Counted from the first letter of the stretch, positions 43,606 through 57,496 are shown. The stretch: DNA of 64,000 nucleotides from Procambarus clarkii (GCF_040958095.1 NC_091219.1:29077089-29141088); one strand, 5' to 3'. Numbers and translations are program-made. Notes: a model not told the origin generated them from the letters alone.

Positions 43606-45826
43606 CACATGGAGCTCCCAGACCTGTGTGGGACACATGGAGCTCCCAGACCTGTGTGGGACACATGGAGCTCCCAGACCTGTGTGGGACACATGGAGCT
43701 CCCAGACCTGTGTGGGACACATGGAGCTCGCAGACCTGTGTGGGACACATGGAGCTCCCAGACCTGTGTGGGACACATGGAGCTCCCAGACCTGTGTGGG
43801 ACACATGGAGCTCCCAGACCTGTGTGGGACACATGGAGCTCCCAGACCTGTGTGGGACACATGGAGCTGCCAGACCTGTGTGGGACACATGGAGCTGCCA
43901 GACCTGTGTGGGACACATGGAGCTGCCAGACCTGTGTGGGACACATGGAGCTCCCAGACCTGTATGGGACACATGGAGCTCCTAGACCTGTGTGGGACAC
44001 ATGGAGCGCCCAGACCTGTGTGGGACACATGGAGCTCCCAGACCTGTGTGGGACACATGGAGCTCCTAGACCTGTGTGGGACACATGGAGCTCCCAGACC
44101 TGTGTGGAACACATGGAGCTCCTAGACCTGTGTGGGACACATGGAGCTCCCAGACCTGTGTGGAACACATGGAGCTCCTAGACCTGTGTGGGACACATGG
44201 AGCTCCCAGACCTGTGTGGGACACATGGAGCTCCCAGACCTGTGTGGGACACATGGAGCTCCCAGACCTGTGTGGGACACATGGAGCTCCCAGAGCTGTG
44301 TGGGACACATGGAGCTCCCAGACCTGTGTGGGACACATGGAGCTCCCAGAGTTGTGTGGGACACATGGAGCTCCCAGACCTGTGTGGGACACATGGAGCT
44401 CCCAGACCTGTGTGGGACACATGGAGCTCCCAGAGCTGTGTGGGACACATGGAGCTCCCAGACCTGTGTGGGACACATGGAGCTCCCAGACCTGTGTGGG
44501 ACACATGGAGCTCCCAGACCTGTGTGGGACACATGGAGCTCCCAGAGCTGTGTGGGACACATGGAGCTCCCAGACCTGTGTGGGACACATGGAGCTCCCA
44601 GAGTTGTGTGGGACACATGGAGCTCCCAGACCTGTGTGGGACACATGGAGCTCCCAGAGCTGTGTGGGACACATGGAGCTCCCAGAGCTGTGTGGGACAC
44701 ATGGAGCTCCCAGAGCTGTGTGGGACACATGGAGCTCCCAGAGTTGTGTGGGACACATGGAGCTCCCAGACCTGTGTGGGACACATGGAGCTCCTAGACC
44801 TGTGTGGGACACATGGAGCTCCCAGACCTGTGTGGGACACATGGAGCTCCCAGAGCTGTGTGGGACACATGGAGCTCCCAGACCTGTGTGGGACACATGG
44901 AGCTCCCAGAGTTGTGTGGGACACATGGAGCTCCCAGAGCTGTGTGGGACACATGGAGCTCCCAGAGCTGTGTGGGACACATGGAGCTCCCAGAGCTGTG
45001 TGGGACACATGGAGCTCCCAGACCTGTGTGGGACACATGGAGCTCCCAGAGCTGTGTGGGACACATGGAGCTCCCAGAGCTGTGTGGGACACATGGAGCT
45101 CCCAGAGCTGTGTGGGACACATGGAGCTCCCAGAGCTGTGTGGGACACATGGAGCTCCCAGAGCTGTGTGGGACACATGGAGCTCCCAGAGCTGTGTGGG
45201 ACACATGGAGCTCCCAGAGCTGTGTGGGACACATGGAGCTCCCAGACCTGTGTGGGACACATGGAGCTGCCAGACCTGTGTGGGACACATGGAGCTCCCA
45301 GACCTGTATGGGACACATGGAGCTCCCAGACCTGTGTGGGACACATGGAGCTGCCAGACCTGTGTGGGACACATGGAGCTGCCAGACCTGTGTGGGACAC
45401 ATGGAGCTCCCAGACCTGTATGGGACACATGGAGCTCCTAGACCTGTGTGGGACACATGGAGCGCCCAGACCTGTGTGGGACACATGGAGCTCCCAGACC
45501 TGTGTGGAACACATGGAGCTCCTAGACCTGTGTGGGACACATGGAGCTGCCAGACCTGTGTGGGACACATGGAGCTCCCAGACCTGTATGGGACACATGG
45601 AGCTCCCAGACCTGTGTGGGACACATGGAGCTCCTAGACCTGTGTGGGACACATGGAGCTCCCAGACCTGTGTGGGACACATGGAGCTCCCAGAGCTGTG
45701 TGGGACACATGGAGCTCCCAGAGCTGTGTGGGACACATGGAGCTCCCAGAGCTGTGTGGGACACATGGAGCTCCCAGAGCTGTGTGGGACACATGGAGCT
45801 CCCAGAGCTGTGTGGGACACATGGCA
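43606..45826 (+). repeat. 28-bp minisatellite, about 79 copies
   Basis: Unit GGACACATGGAGCTCCCAGA plus CCTGTGTG, with variants CAGAGC, GCTGCC, GCTCCT, GCGCCC, TGTATG and TGGAAC. The unit has no stop in any of the six frames, so both strands show open frames up to about 670 codons. A block of rare variants near 43868-44030 recurs near 45268-45460, which indicates internal segmental duplication. It runs directly into a LINE coding fragment at about 45840. Confidence 0.97.
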
Positions 45827-45845
45827 GCCAACAAGCACCGGTGAA

Positions 45846-46665
45846 CACACACTAAAGGACGACCTGAGAAAACTAGAGGAATGGTCTCGGAAATGGCTAC
45901 CCAAGTTTAACTCAGGTAAGTGTAAAGTAATGAAGTTCGGTGAAGGGAGCAGGAGGCTGAACACAAGGTACCATCTGGGAGGTGATATCCTGCAAGAGTC
46001 AAATAGAGAGAAACATCTGGGGGTTGATATCACACCGAACCTGTCCGCAGAGGCCCCACATGAAAAGGATATCATCAGCGGCATATGCTAGGTTGGCCAA
46101 CATAAGAACTTCCTTTAGAAACTTGTGTAAGGAATCGTTCAGGACCTTGCATACCACTTATGTCAGACCAATACTGTAGTATGCAGCTCCAGCCTGGAGT
46201 CCATACCTAAACACAAGACAAAGTTAGAGAAGATTCAGAGGTATGCCACCAGAACTGAGAGGTATGAGTTACAAGGAAAGGCTACGGGAGCTAAACCTCT
46301 CGTCCCTGGAAGACAGAAGAGTTAGGGAAGACATGATCACCACGTACAAAATTATCAGAGGCATTGACAGGGTGGACAATGACAAACTATTTAGAATGGA
46401 TGGTACGCGAACAAGAGGACACAGGTGGAAACTTAGTACCCATATGAGCCACAGAGACATTAGAAATTATTTTTTTCAGTGTCAGAGTAGTTAACAAATG
46501 GAAAGTGATGTGGTGGAGGCTGACTCCATACACAGTTTGAAATGTACATATGCTAGAGCCCAATAGGCTCAGAAATGAATACACCAGTTGATTGGCAGTG
46601 GAGAGGCGGGACCAAAGAGCCGAAGATCAACCCCCGCAAGGACTCCCAGGTGAGTACAAGATGAC
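45846..46665 (+). pseudogene. CR1-like LINE: RT thumb, C-terminal domain and 3' tail
   Basis: Three consecutive frames carry one protein: LKDDLRKLEEWSRKW and FNSGKCKVMKFG (RT thumb), KHLGVDITPNLS, then RTSFRNLCKESFRTLHTTYV, and finally RLRELNLSSLEDRRVREDMI to the stop at 46492-46494. These are the standard blocks at the end of CR1/jockey-type ORF2. The 3' tail after GGAGGCTGACTCCATACACA ends with the 46585-46657 block shared with the type A SINE. The catalytic RT core is missing on the left, where the minisatellite stands. Confidence 0.85.
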
Positions 46666-47092
46666 TCTCAAAGTTCCAACAGAGGAGAGTGCAAGTGTTC
46701 ACACCTCACACTACTAACAGACGCAACAACAGTTAAAAGGATCTATATAATTTGTCTATATAATCTGATAAACAACAATAACACCAAAGAAAGAACACTG
46801 CATAAAGATGGCGCCACCGGCGTCCGCCAACAATGACGTCACTAAAGCATTATATCTCCAGATCCTTCTATACATAACTCGCTAAAAACGCGAATATGTT
46901 CTCATTTTGATCACCAAATATATAACTCGCTAACACAGCACAAAGAATATTTTAGCAGCGGATATTTCGCCAGGTTTATTTACAGGTAAACACACATTAA
47001 TTGAACTGGAAATTATTTCCTGCATTAGAACAGCGGTCTATAACGAGTCTGTGTCGCTTTGTTTGTTTGTCTTGCTTCTCTCTCCTCTGTAT
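46666..47092. other. non-coding stretch
   Basis: AAGATGGCGCC at 46806-46816 and a CRE-like TGACGTCA at 46834-46841 lie close together and could be remnants of a promoter. No associated gene is seen. Confidence 0.4.
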
Positions 47093-47712
47093 TGACCTGT
47101 CTGGTGACCTGTCTGGTGACCTGAGAGTCTGTCTAGTGACCTGAGAGTCTGTCTGGTGACCTGTCTGGTGACCTGAGAGTCTGTCTAGTGACCTGTCTGG
47201 TGACCTGAGAGTCTGTCTAGTGACCTGTCTGGTGACCTGAGAGTCTGTCTAGTGACCTGTCTGGTGACCTGTCTGGTGACCTTTCTGGTGACCTGAGAGT
47301 CTGTCTAGTGACCTGTCTGGTGACCTGAGAGTCTGTCTAGTGACCTGTCTGGTGACCTGAGAGTCTGTCTAGTGACCTGTCTGGTGACCTGTCTGATGAC
47401 CTGTCTGGTGACCTGTCTGGTGACCTGAGAGTCTGTCTAGTGACCTGAGAGTCTGTCTGGTGACCTGTCTGGTGACCTGAGAGTCTGTCTAGTGACCTGT
47501 CTGGTGACCTGAGAGTCTGTCTAGTGACCTGTCTGGTGACCTGAGAGTCTGTCTAGTGACCTGTCTGGTGACCTGTCTGGTGACCTTTCTGGTGACCTGA
47601 GAGTCTGTCTAGTGACCTGTCTGGTGACCTGAGAGTCTGTCTAGTGACCTGTCTGGTGACCTGAGAGTCTGTCTAGTGACCTGTCTGGTGGCCTGTCTGG
47701 TGGCCTGTCTGG
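47093..47712 (+). repeat. 32-bp composite minisatellite (12 + 20 bp modules)
   Basis: Modules GACCTGTCTGGT (12 bp) and GACCTGAGAGTCTGTCTAGT (20 bp) mostly alternate. A run of about 240 bp (from 47150 and again from 47455) repeats with the rare variant GACCTTTCTGGT, indicating a higher-order duplication. Confidence 0.95.
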
Positions 47713-47825
47713 TTATGTCTAGGCACCTGTTACTGTCTATAAATCCGTCTGTCTGTGTCAAGAGACCTGTCAGTGTCACACTATGTGTTGACCTGTGTCT
47801 AGTGATCTGCTGATTGGTCTTTAGT

Positions 47826-47932
47826 CTTGTAGTGTGGTAGGCTGGTATTGTGGTAGACTGGTAGTGTGGTAGTGTGGTAGACTGGTAGTGTGGTAGACTG
47901 GTAGTGTGGTAGACTGGTAGTGTGGTAGGGCG
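47826..47932 (+). repeat. 16-bp minisatellite GTAGTGTGGTAGACTG
   Basis: About six units, some shortened to GTAGTGTG. Confidence 0.9.
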
Positions 47933-48328
47933 TCAAGCACCACTGGACACTCTGGGTCACACGACTCAGTAAAGACAATATCGACCAGCACCTCCCCCCT
48001 CCCTCCCCCTTCCCCCTCCCTCTTCCTGGCTAATAACTGCTACTACAGAGGGACCTCTTGCTAAACATTTTCTTCCCTTCCATCCCCTCCCACGCTCAGG
48101 TCAGCGCGTCCCTCCACCCACTCTGCCCCCCACCCACTTTCCCATTCCACATCACACTGCTCCCTCCACGCTGGAATAGATGGCTATATCCATTCCATGT
48201 ATGCTCTCTCCTCCTCCTGCCTTCTTCTACTAATATTGGAGACTCTCCATCTATTTTATACGCTCTTGTGGACGTGAGTCGCTGTCATATTCACGGTGAC
48301 CCAAGAGAGGCCTTTCTCCCTCTCTCTC

Positions 48329-48990
48329 GTGTTCTCCCTCACCCTTGTGTGTTCTCCCTCACCCTTGTGTGTTCTCACTCACCCTTGTATGTCCTCCCTC
48401 ACCTTTGTGTGTCCTCCCTCACCCTTGTGTGTCCTCCCTCACCCTTGTGTGTCCTCCCTCACCCTTGTGTGTCCTCTCTCACCCTTGTGTGTCCTCTCTC
48501 ACCCTTGTGTGTTCTCCCTCACCCTTGTGTGTTCTCCCTCACCCTTGTGTGTCCTCTCTCACCCTTGTGTGTCCTCTCTCACCCTTGTGTGTCCTCCCTC
48601 ACCCTTGTGTGTTCTCCCTCACCCTTGTATGTCCTCCCTCACCCTTGTGTGTTCTCCCTCACCCTTGTGTGTCCTCTCTCACCCTTGTGTGTCCTCTCTC
48701 ACCCTTGTGTGTCCTCTCTCACCCTTGTGTGTCCTCCCTCACCCTTGTGTGTCCTCTCTCACCCTTGTATGTCCTCCCTCACCTTTGTGTGTCCTCCCTC
48801 ACCCTTGTGTGTCCTCCCTCACCCTTGTGTGTCCTCCCTCACCCTTGTGTGTCCTCTCTCACCCTTGTGTGTCCTCTCTCACCCTTGTGTGTCCTCTCTC
48901 ACCCTTGTGTGTCCTCCCTCACCCTTGTGTGTTCTCCCTCACCCTTGTGTGTTCTCCCTCACCCTTGTGTGTCCTCTCTCACTCTTGTAT
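48329..48990 (+). repeat. 20-bp minisatellite, about 33 copies
   Basis: Unit CTCACCCTTGTGTGTCCTCC with variants GTTCTC, CCTCTC and GTATG. Three units make 60 bp and 20 codons in every frame, so all three + frames stay open. The open frame at 48058-49116 reads through it and is not a gene by this evidence. Confidence 0.96.
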
Positions 48991-48999
48991 GTTGGAAGA

Positions 49000-50165
49000 T
49001 CTTTAATAAGTTTATGCATTGTATTCATTATTAAGCGTTGTATTTTGACGTATACTTTACCTAAGGCCAAAAATCATCGTACTAGAAAATGGTGGCGGCT
49101 CGCGAAAAGGACATAATGTTCCGTTTTCTGTTTTGGGTCCTCTGGTAGGTTAGGATAAAGGCACTTTAATACGACAGTTTCTTGACGTTGGGGAGCACTA
49201 GGAGGACGGGCTGGGTATACTACCCAAGGGTATACACCCCTATCCCTCACTCCCCAACTCTCCCTCTCCCATCCTCTCCCCTATTCTCTAACTCTCTATC
49301 CCTGAACCCTTCGTAAATCCGGTAACTGATTTATCTTAAATCCCGTTCGACCTCGTTCCCAAATCCCCCCAAACTCACCTCCATGTATATCAATCAATTT
49401 GTGTATGTATTCTTTCCTCTCTCACAATCTCTCTCACCTGAATCCCTCTCTCATTCTCCCTCACTCTCATTACCATATCCTGTCAACTCATTCACAGTGC
49501 AATAACAAATGTATTTTTTTTTACGAAATTGTAGAAATATGTTACAATTTTTTTAAACAAAATCAGTGAGGTGTGTAATTGTATTTTGTTCAATGGGGCA
49601 AGAGTCTGGGAGAGGAGGCCTGGAAGACAAGGGAAAGGGGCTGGAAGAGAGGCGGGGAGGTGGGTAGACTGGAAGGAAGAGAGGGATGAAAAGTGACAGA
49701 GTGAGAGAGACAGAGGGAGAGGGTGAAGAGTGAGAATCAAGGCTGGAAAAGAAAGGTGAAGGATGAGAAGGTTTATATGTGAGGAAGGTGAGAAAGGTTC
49801 AATTATGAGTAACTGAAAATGAGGAATATCAATTAAAGTTTAATAACAATAATGATATAACAACAATTTAACATGTAAAATAATCACAATAATTTTAAGT
49901 TTAAGAAGAAGAGGACAAGACTGTAAATGACTTACACACTCCCAGTCACCCGGGAGACTGTATTATCTCTCGAGAGTAACTGCTAACTGTTGGCAAGTTT
50001 GTCTCAAGTAGCCGTAGTGTTCAGCACCTGAAGCTTACACCATCACCACAACCAGCTACACACACACACGCCTTATGAACCATCATCTGAACAACAGATG
50101 AACACAGAGAAGCTCACATGCAAAGCTTCAGCTTAATGATTCTAATGGAAGCATTAAGAAAAGAG
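49000..50165. other. intergenic stretch with C/T-rich low-complexity sequence
   Basis: CTCTCCC-type low-complexity lies at 49240-49460 and a G/A-rich stretch at 49600-49740. No gene is recognised. Confidence 0.45.
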
Positions 50166-50169
50166 TTCT

Positions 50170-50325
<156 letters not shown>

Positions 50326-50329
50326 AACA

Positions 50330-51659
50330 TCAGGAGGGAAGACACACATGGTAACAGCTCCCCCCCCCCCAACACCTACTCTCTTTAACGAGCCAATCAA
50401 AACTCGGGGACAGATGAGAGGGGAAGTTGTGATTCATGACGGGTGAGAGCTGTTACGTTGACGCTAACGAGGCTAACTCTGGCGGGCTGGATGACTGTGG
50501 CTCTATACACCCAGTACTCTTCACTCCCAGTCACGCCCGATATGAATTGGGAATAACCCCGTTTTCTAAATCTTCATTTCCTCACTTAATGATGGATTTT
50601 TCAGTGTGTTTAGGTGGGAAATGTCTTGCTCAGTTTCACTGTCTGTCATAATATGTTTTTGTTGTCTCTTATAATTTGTTGCTTTGAATTGGTTTGTTGC
50701 TTTGAATTGGTTTGTTCATGTTTGTCAAAGCAGGATTCTTTGGTGATTATCCTCTCTGTTTCTGTCTTATGTTTGGTTGTCTGTGTTTCTTATCTGTATC
50801 TGTTCTTCTTTAGTTCTTCCTCCTCCTCCCCTTCCCAACACCCTCTCCCCCACCAAAGTCTTGGAACCTTAAAACTTTAAACATTAGTGTCATAGTCACT
50901 TAAAAGTGTCCAAGTGAAACTATCACTCTGCAGCGGTGATTCCCTTTGGTCTCTGTCACGTTATGACTGTAAGGCTTTGATTAATGTCACGTTGGTCACT
51001 GTGAGAGTGGGAGAGGGAAGGTGGGGAGGAGAGGAGAGGTGGAGGGGGAGTGGGGAGAGAACAGGGGTGCGGATGGAGAGGAGCAGTGGATAACTACTCT
51101 TCTGATATAATGCTATAATGACAAAACCATACAAATCGATGTTAGAGAGAACGAATATAGGGAGAGAGAGAGAGAGAGGGGGGGGAGGGAGGGAGAGAGG
51201 ATTATAATTATCAACACTTGGAACACGACAACAAGCCCTGCCGTCTACTGCTAAATATGAAGAATTATAGATGATTTGTGTTATGACGGCCCAGCCCGTC
51301 CACCCTAGCCCGTCGTCCCCAGCCCGTCCTCTCCTACTGTAGGTCTACCAGACGAAGGGTGAGGGTGGGGGGGGGTAGTGGTAGACAGGAGCAGGGTATT
51401 GGGAAGGAGGTAAAACAAGTTTATCGTGACTCGTCAGTCATGTTGGTGGACATGTTGGCCGGCATCCCTCAAGACGGTGGCCTCACTCTTGCCTGTCACT
51501 CAAGCCAAGAGTCATTCCACTGCTTCACGGATTAATTACCAAGGGAGGAGGAGAGGGAGAGGGGTGTTAGGGATGTGGTGGGGTGTGGGGGGGAGGGGGG
51601 GAAGAGCTGATTGGATCTTGTGGTGGTTGGGTGACAGCCAGTTGGATACAGCAGTAGGA

Positions 51660-51660
<1 letters not shown>
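50330..51660. other. intergenic stretch, no gene recognised
   Basis: It includes several G-runs and GA-rich pieces (51000-51070, 51160-51200, 51540-51610). A 32-codon frame at 51439 looks like chance. Confidence 0.4.

Positions 51661-51662
<2 letters not shown>

Positions 51663-51744
<82 letters not shown>
51663..51744. repeat. (GA)n microsatellite
   Basis: Pure AG tract ending in GATAGATC. Confidence 0.97.
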
Positions 51745-51748
<4 letters not shown>

Positions 51749-51859
51749 TCAGGTGCCCCTAAGAATCACATGAGAAAAGCGAATGACATCTTCCTAACAA
51801 AAGAAATAGTAAATAAAAATACTTGCATATTAGACAACACGTACGAGGCTACGTTGAAA

Positions 51860-52088
51860 TTTTAGTTCCGAGTGGCTAAATCTAAAACAACAAACATGCA
51901 CAAAACCCAAGATGTAAAAACATTACAAATTCTTGAACCAATCCACATAAAAATAGAACAACCTACCATGAACACCCAAATCACGGAACTATTTACTCTA
52001 CCCACCATGAGAGTAAGGACAAGACCGGAACATAACGATGCCAACACAGAAGACACTGTTCAACATAATAGGCCTATTACACCTGATT
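51860..52088 (+). pseudogene. Penelope-like element, C-terminal endonuclease-region fragment
   Basis: The frame reads TTNMHKTQDVKTLQILEPIH, then IKIEQPTMNTQITELF, closing with TAA at 52088-52090. This resembles the C-terminal end of the GIY-YIG region of Penelope-like elements ('R..D...L.ILEal.I....P.iN'). The stop is immediately followed by a 220-bp (AT)n tract. Confidence 0.5.
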
Positions 52089-52089
52089 A

Positions 52090-52312
<223 letters not shown>

Positions 52313-52540
52313 GGAAAAGGTGTGTGTGTGTGTGTGTGAGAAGGTAGAGTGTCTGGAGGAAACAAAGTTCAGCAACATGACCCCACGCAGCCAATTAGTC
52401 CTCATCACCGTAATATTGGAAATAAAGGGATAACTTTTGAACATCTTCTGGCCGCTTGTCCTAGTTGATGCCACTAGAGACTCCCCGTTAGATAAATGCA
52501 GCTAACATAACACCCAAGTGAAGGGAGGCGTGAGGGCGCG

Positions 52541-52810
52541 CACTCTCGGTGTGACGGTGTCACTCTCGGTGTGACGGTGTCACTCTCGGCGTGACGGTGT
52601 CACTCTCGGTGTGACGGTGTCACTCTCGGTGTGACGGTGTCACTCTCGGTGTGACGGTGTCACTCTCGGTGTGACGGTGTCACTCTCGGTGTGACGGTGT
52701 CACTCTCGGTGTGACGGTGTCACTCTCGGTGTGACGGTGTCACTCTCGGTGTGACGGTATCACTCTCGGTGTGACGGTGTCACTCTCGGTGTGAAGGTGT
52801 CACTCTCACA
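52541..52810 (+). repeat. 20-bp minisatellite, about 13 copies
   Basis: Unit CACTCTCGGTGTGACGGTGT, nearly invariant (single variants GGCGTG, GGTAT, GAAGG). Confidence 0.97.
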
Positions 52811-53275
52811 ACCTCACAGTCCTTCCCACTTGTCACCAAAAAAAGAAAACCACTAATTCCGGCACCGCTGGCACTGTGGGCGGGTAACTTGGCAGACACC
52901 AGGCAGCCTCTTGAGTGCCACCACCCGCAGTCGTTTGTGGCCCCCTCCCCCCCCCCCCTGATCATCAACAAGTGAAAGAAATCCCTCCGTCTCACCCCCC
53001 CCCCCCTCCCCCATACTCAGCCCGAGCCATTCAGCGCCGCCTCCACGCCCGGTGTTACAAGACTCGGTAGGCGGTAGTGGTGGTGGGGGAGGGGGGGGAC
53101 TTGGGTGCCGGGCTTTTCACTATTCAATGCGACAATTGGACAGGAAAACTTGGGCTAATGATGGACCGTCATTGATGACGCATCTCGTACAAAGCGATGT
53201 AAACCTACTAACGGGGGTCTCGGTAGTACCCGAGACATTTGGGCATTTGAGGACCACTTGGGGACTGTAAGCCCC
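52811..53275. other. non-coding stretch with C and G homopolymer runs
   Basis: Poly-C runs near 52946-52958 and 52997-53008 and a G-rich run near 53080-53098. No gene recognised. Confidence 0.4.
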
Positions 53276-53478
53276 AGAGAACTCAGTATATAGGCAAGAC
53301 AACAACGTCTCTTTCTAGGCGATCAACAATGCTTAAACAACAGGGCTCCATCAAGGAACATCGTCTTACAACCAGACCATCACCAGAGAAATCTTAACAA
53401 ACAACACAGAAATCATCGATAGATACAGCGATAGCAGGCGGCTCGACATCTGCGAGGCACTACTCATCAAAAAGTGAA
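53276..53478 (+). pseudogene. Penelope-like element GIY-YIG endonuclease fragment
   Basis: Frame 1 reads RTQYIGKTTTSLSRRSTMLK and QQGSIKEH (a GIY-YIG core piece with Tyr-Ile-Gly and the following Arg). After a shift near 53370 the next frame reads YNQTITREILTNNTEIIDRY and SRRLDICEALLIKK with a stop. It meets the RT part of another or rearranged copy on the opposite strand at about 53480. Confidence 0.7.
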
Positions 53479-53484
53479 CACTAA

Positions 53485-54119
53485 GGCATAGACGACGTTG
53501 GTTTCCGTCAAGGCGTTCTGCTTGGTGTTTGGGGAGTTTTTCATGAGTAATTGGCCGTTTTTTTGGATTTATAGGAAATTGTCAATTGTATTTTCTGATT
53601 TTTGTCTGTAGGGATAACGTTTCTATCAACAATATCTTTTAGGACATTTTCCTCCGTTTTAAGAGCCGTCGAAAAGAAGTTCCTGTAAAATAGTCTAATA
53701 GGGGGTACAAGTGTTGTGTTGGTTGACTCTTTAGAGGTTGCATGGCATTTCACCTTTCTTTTTATGATATCTTCAACAAAACCGTTAGACAAGCCGTTGT
53801 TGACTAGGCTTATCCTACAGAGTTCTTCATTGACTTGCTTCCATCCTGAGCTGTGGCTGAGAGCATGGTCGACGTAAGCGTTGACAACACTCCTCTAGTC
53901 TGGGCAGTTACTATTGGCATTGAGGCACATTCCTATGTTTGTTTCGTTAGTGTGGACTGCAGTGTGGAAGTCTCCGCTCCTTTCCGTGACTATTACGTCC
54001 AGAAAGGGCAGCTTCCCATTATTCTCCATCTCGTCAGTGGAACTCAACACAGAATTCCGCTCAAATGCCTCCTTCAGCTGCTGCAGACATCTGGCATCAG
54101 GTACCTGCATTAGGTACAT
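53485..54119 (-). pseudogene. Penelope-like element reverse transcriptase C-terminal part
   Basis: Read leftward from 54119: FERNSVLSSTDEMENNGKLP then FLDVIVTERSG and NANSNCPD, the end of the Penelope RT. After a shift, VNNGFSNGFVEDIIKRKVKC and IRLFYRNFFSTALKTEENVL follow, then LLMKNSPNTKQNALTETNVV at 53550-53490, the linker that normally precedes the GIY-YIG endonuclease. The endonuclease found next to it (53276-53478) is on the opposite strand. Confidence 0.8.
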
Positions 54120-54136
54120 GATGCCATTAGGTCAAT

Positions 54137-54139
<3 letters not shown>

Positions 54140-54197
<58 letters not shown>
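54140..54197. repeat. (AT)n microsatellite
   Basis: TA tract close to the Penelope-like RT fragment. Confidence 0.96.
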
Positions 54198-55580
<1,383 letters not shown>

Positions 55581-55865
55581 GACTTGGGGAGGGCGAGGTG
55601 AGCAGAGAGAGAGAGGAGATGGTGGGACGGGTATGAGTGTGCTGGGAGGAGACAATGTAAGGGGAGGACATGTGGGGGGGAGGCATCGACCCGGGCACCG
55701 CCGGATATCCCATTTAGTCAGGATAAAGTGGAGACGTTTCGGTCCATCTTTGACGGTCCGAATGCCCTCACTTCCTTTATTTTCATATGGTCATTTTCAG
55801 ATCATTGGAACCTGGCTAAGCCAAGTTCCAATGTTATCCTTCAAGGTGAGGCTGGTCGTAGACTT

Positions 55866-57396
55866 CTGGAAGCCGAGTCTGGTCGCAGGGTTCTCCTGGA
55901 AACAGAGTCTGGTCGCAGGGTTCTCCTGGAAGCCGAGTCTGGTCGCAGGGTTCTCCTGGAAGCAGAGTCTGGTCGCAGGGTTCTCCTGGAAGCCGAGTCT
56001 GGTCGCAGGGTTCTCCTGGAAGCCGAGTCTGGTCGCAGGGTACTCTTGGAAGCAGAGTCTGGTCGCAGGGTTCTCCTGGAAACCGTGTCTGGTCGCAGGG
56101 TTCTCTTGGAAGCCGAGTCTGGTCGCAGGGTTCTCCTGGAACCATGAGTCTGGTTGCAGGGTTCTCCTGGAAGCAGAGTCTGGTCGCAGGGTTCTCCTGG
56201 AAGCAGAGTCTGGTCGCAGGGTTCTCCTGGAAGCCAAGTCTGGTCGCAGGGTTCTCCTGGAAGCCTGAGTCTGGTCGCAGGGTTCTCCTGGAAGCCTGAG
56301 TCTGGTCGCAGGGTTCTCCTGGAAGCCGAGTCTGGTCGCAGGGTTCTCCTGGAAGCCTGAGTCTGGTAGCAGGGTTCTCCTGGAAGCCTGAGTCTGGTCG
56401 CAGGGTTCTCCTGGAAGCCTGAGTCTGGTCGCAGGGTTCTCCTGGAAGCAGAGTCTGGTCGCAGGGTTCTCCTGGATGCTGAGTCTGGTCGCAGGGTTCT
56501 CCTGGAAGCAGAGTCTGGTCGCAGGGTTCTCCTGGAAGCAGAGTCTGGTCGCAGGGTTCTCCTGGAAGCAGAGTCTGGTCGCAGGGTTCTCCTGGAAGCC
56601 AAGTCTGGTCGCAGGGTTCTCCTGGAAGCCTGAGTCTGGTCGCAGGGTTCTCCTGGAAGCCTGAATCTGGTCGCAGGGTTCTCCTGGAAGCCGAGTCTGG
56701 TCGCAGGGTTCTCCTGGAAGCCTGAGTCTGGTAGCAGGGTTCTCCTGGAAGCCTGAGTCTGGTCGCAGGGTTCTCCTGGAAGCAGAGTCTGGTCGCAGGG
56801 TTCTCCTGGAAGCTGAGTCTGGTCGCAGGGTTCTCCTGGAAGCAGAGTCTGGTCGCAGGGTTCTCCTGGAAGCAGAGTCTGGTCGCAGGGTTCTCCTGGA
56901 AGCAGAGTCTGGTCGCAGGGTTCTCCTGGAAGCTGAGTCTGGTCGCAGGGTTCTCCTGGAAGCAGAGTCTGGTCGCAGGGTTCTCCTGGAAGCAGAGTCT
57001 GGTCGCAGGGTTCTCCTGGAAGCCTGAGTCTGGTCGCAGGGTTCTCCTGGAAGCCTGAGTCTGGTCGCAGGGTTCTCCTGGAAGCCTGAGTCTGGTCGCA
57101 GGGTTCTCCTGGAAGCCTGAGTCTGGTCGCAGGGTTCTCCTGGAAGCCTGAGTCTGGTCGCAGGGTTCTCCTGGAAGCAGAGTGTGGTCGCAGGGTTCAC
57201 CTGGAAGCCGAGTCTGGTCGCAGGGTTCTCCTGGAAGCCTGAGTCTGGTCGCAGGGTTCTCCTGGAAGCCTGAGTCTGGTCGCAGGGTTCTCCTGGAAGC
57301 AGAGTGTGGTCGCAGGGTTCACCTGGAAGCCGAGTCTGGTCGCAGGGTTCTCCTGGAAGCAGAGTGTGGTCGCAGGGTTCTCCTGGAAGCCAAGCC
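55866..57396 (+). repeat. 30/31-bp minisatellite, about 50 copies
   Basis: Unit GGTCGCAGGGTTCTCCTGGA followed by AGCCGAGTCT or AGCAGAGTCT (30 bp) or AGCCTGAGTCT (31 bp). The 31-bp units shift the frame, so open frames change register along the array. The longest - strand frame (about 465 codons) is a by-product. Rare variants (GTGTGG with TTCACC) cluster at the right end in two copies (57181 and 57303), a local higher-order duplication. Confidence 0.96.
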
Positions 57397-57496
57397 AGGT
57401 CCCGCTGGGACTCGACAACAAGAAGTGTTGGGAATATTCCTGCTCCAGGACTTCTCTGGGGCCTTCCACATCATGTCGAGATTGTGTTGAACTTCC

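Noticed and set aside
44066-46091. Open frames of 671-672 codons on both strands
   Set aside because: They are produced by a 28-bp repeat unit that has no stop codon in any frame; the only real coding resemblance is the LINE thumb at the right end.
48058-49116. 352-codon + frame with a repeated Pro/Ser/Leu/Cys pattern
   Set aside because: It is a read-through of the 20-bp minisatellite. All three frames are open and give the same kind of peptide, and there are no splice or start features.
55797-57200. 467-codon - strand frame
   Set aside because: It arises from the 30/31-bp minisatellite; the reading frame shifts at each 31-bp unit and the peptide only reflects the repeat.
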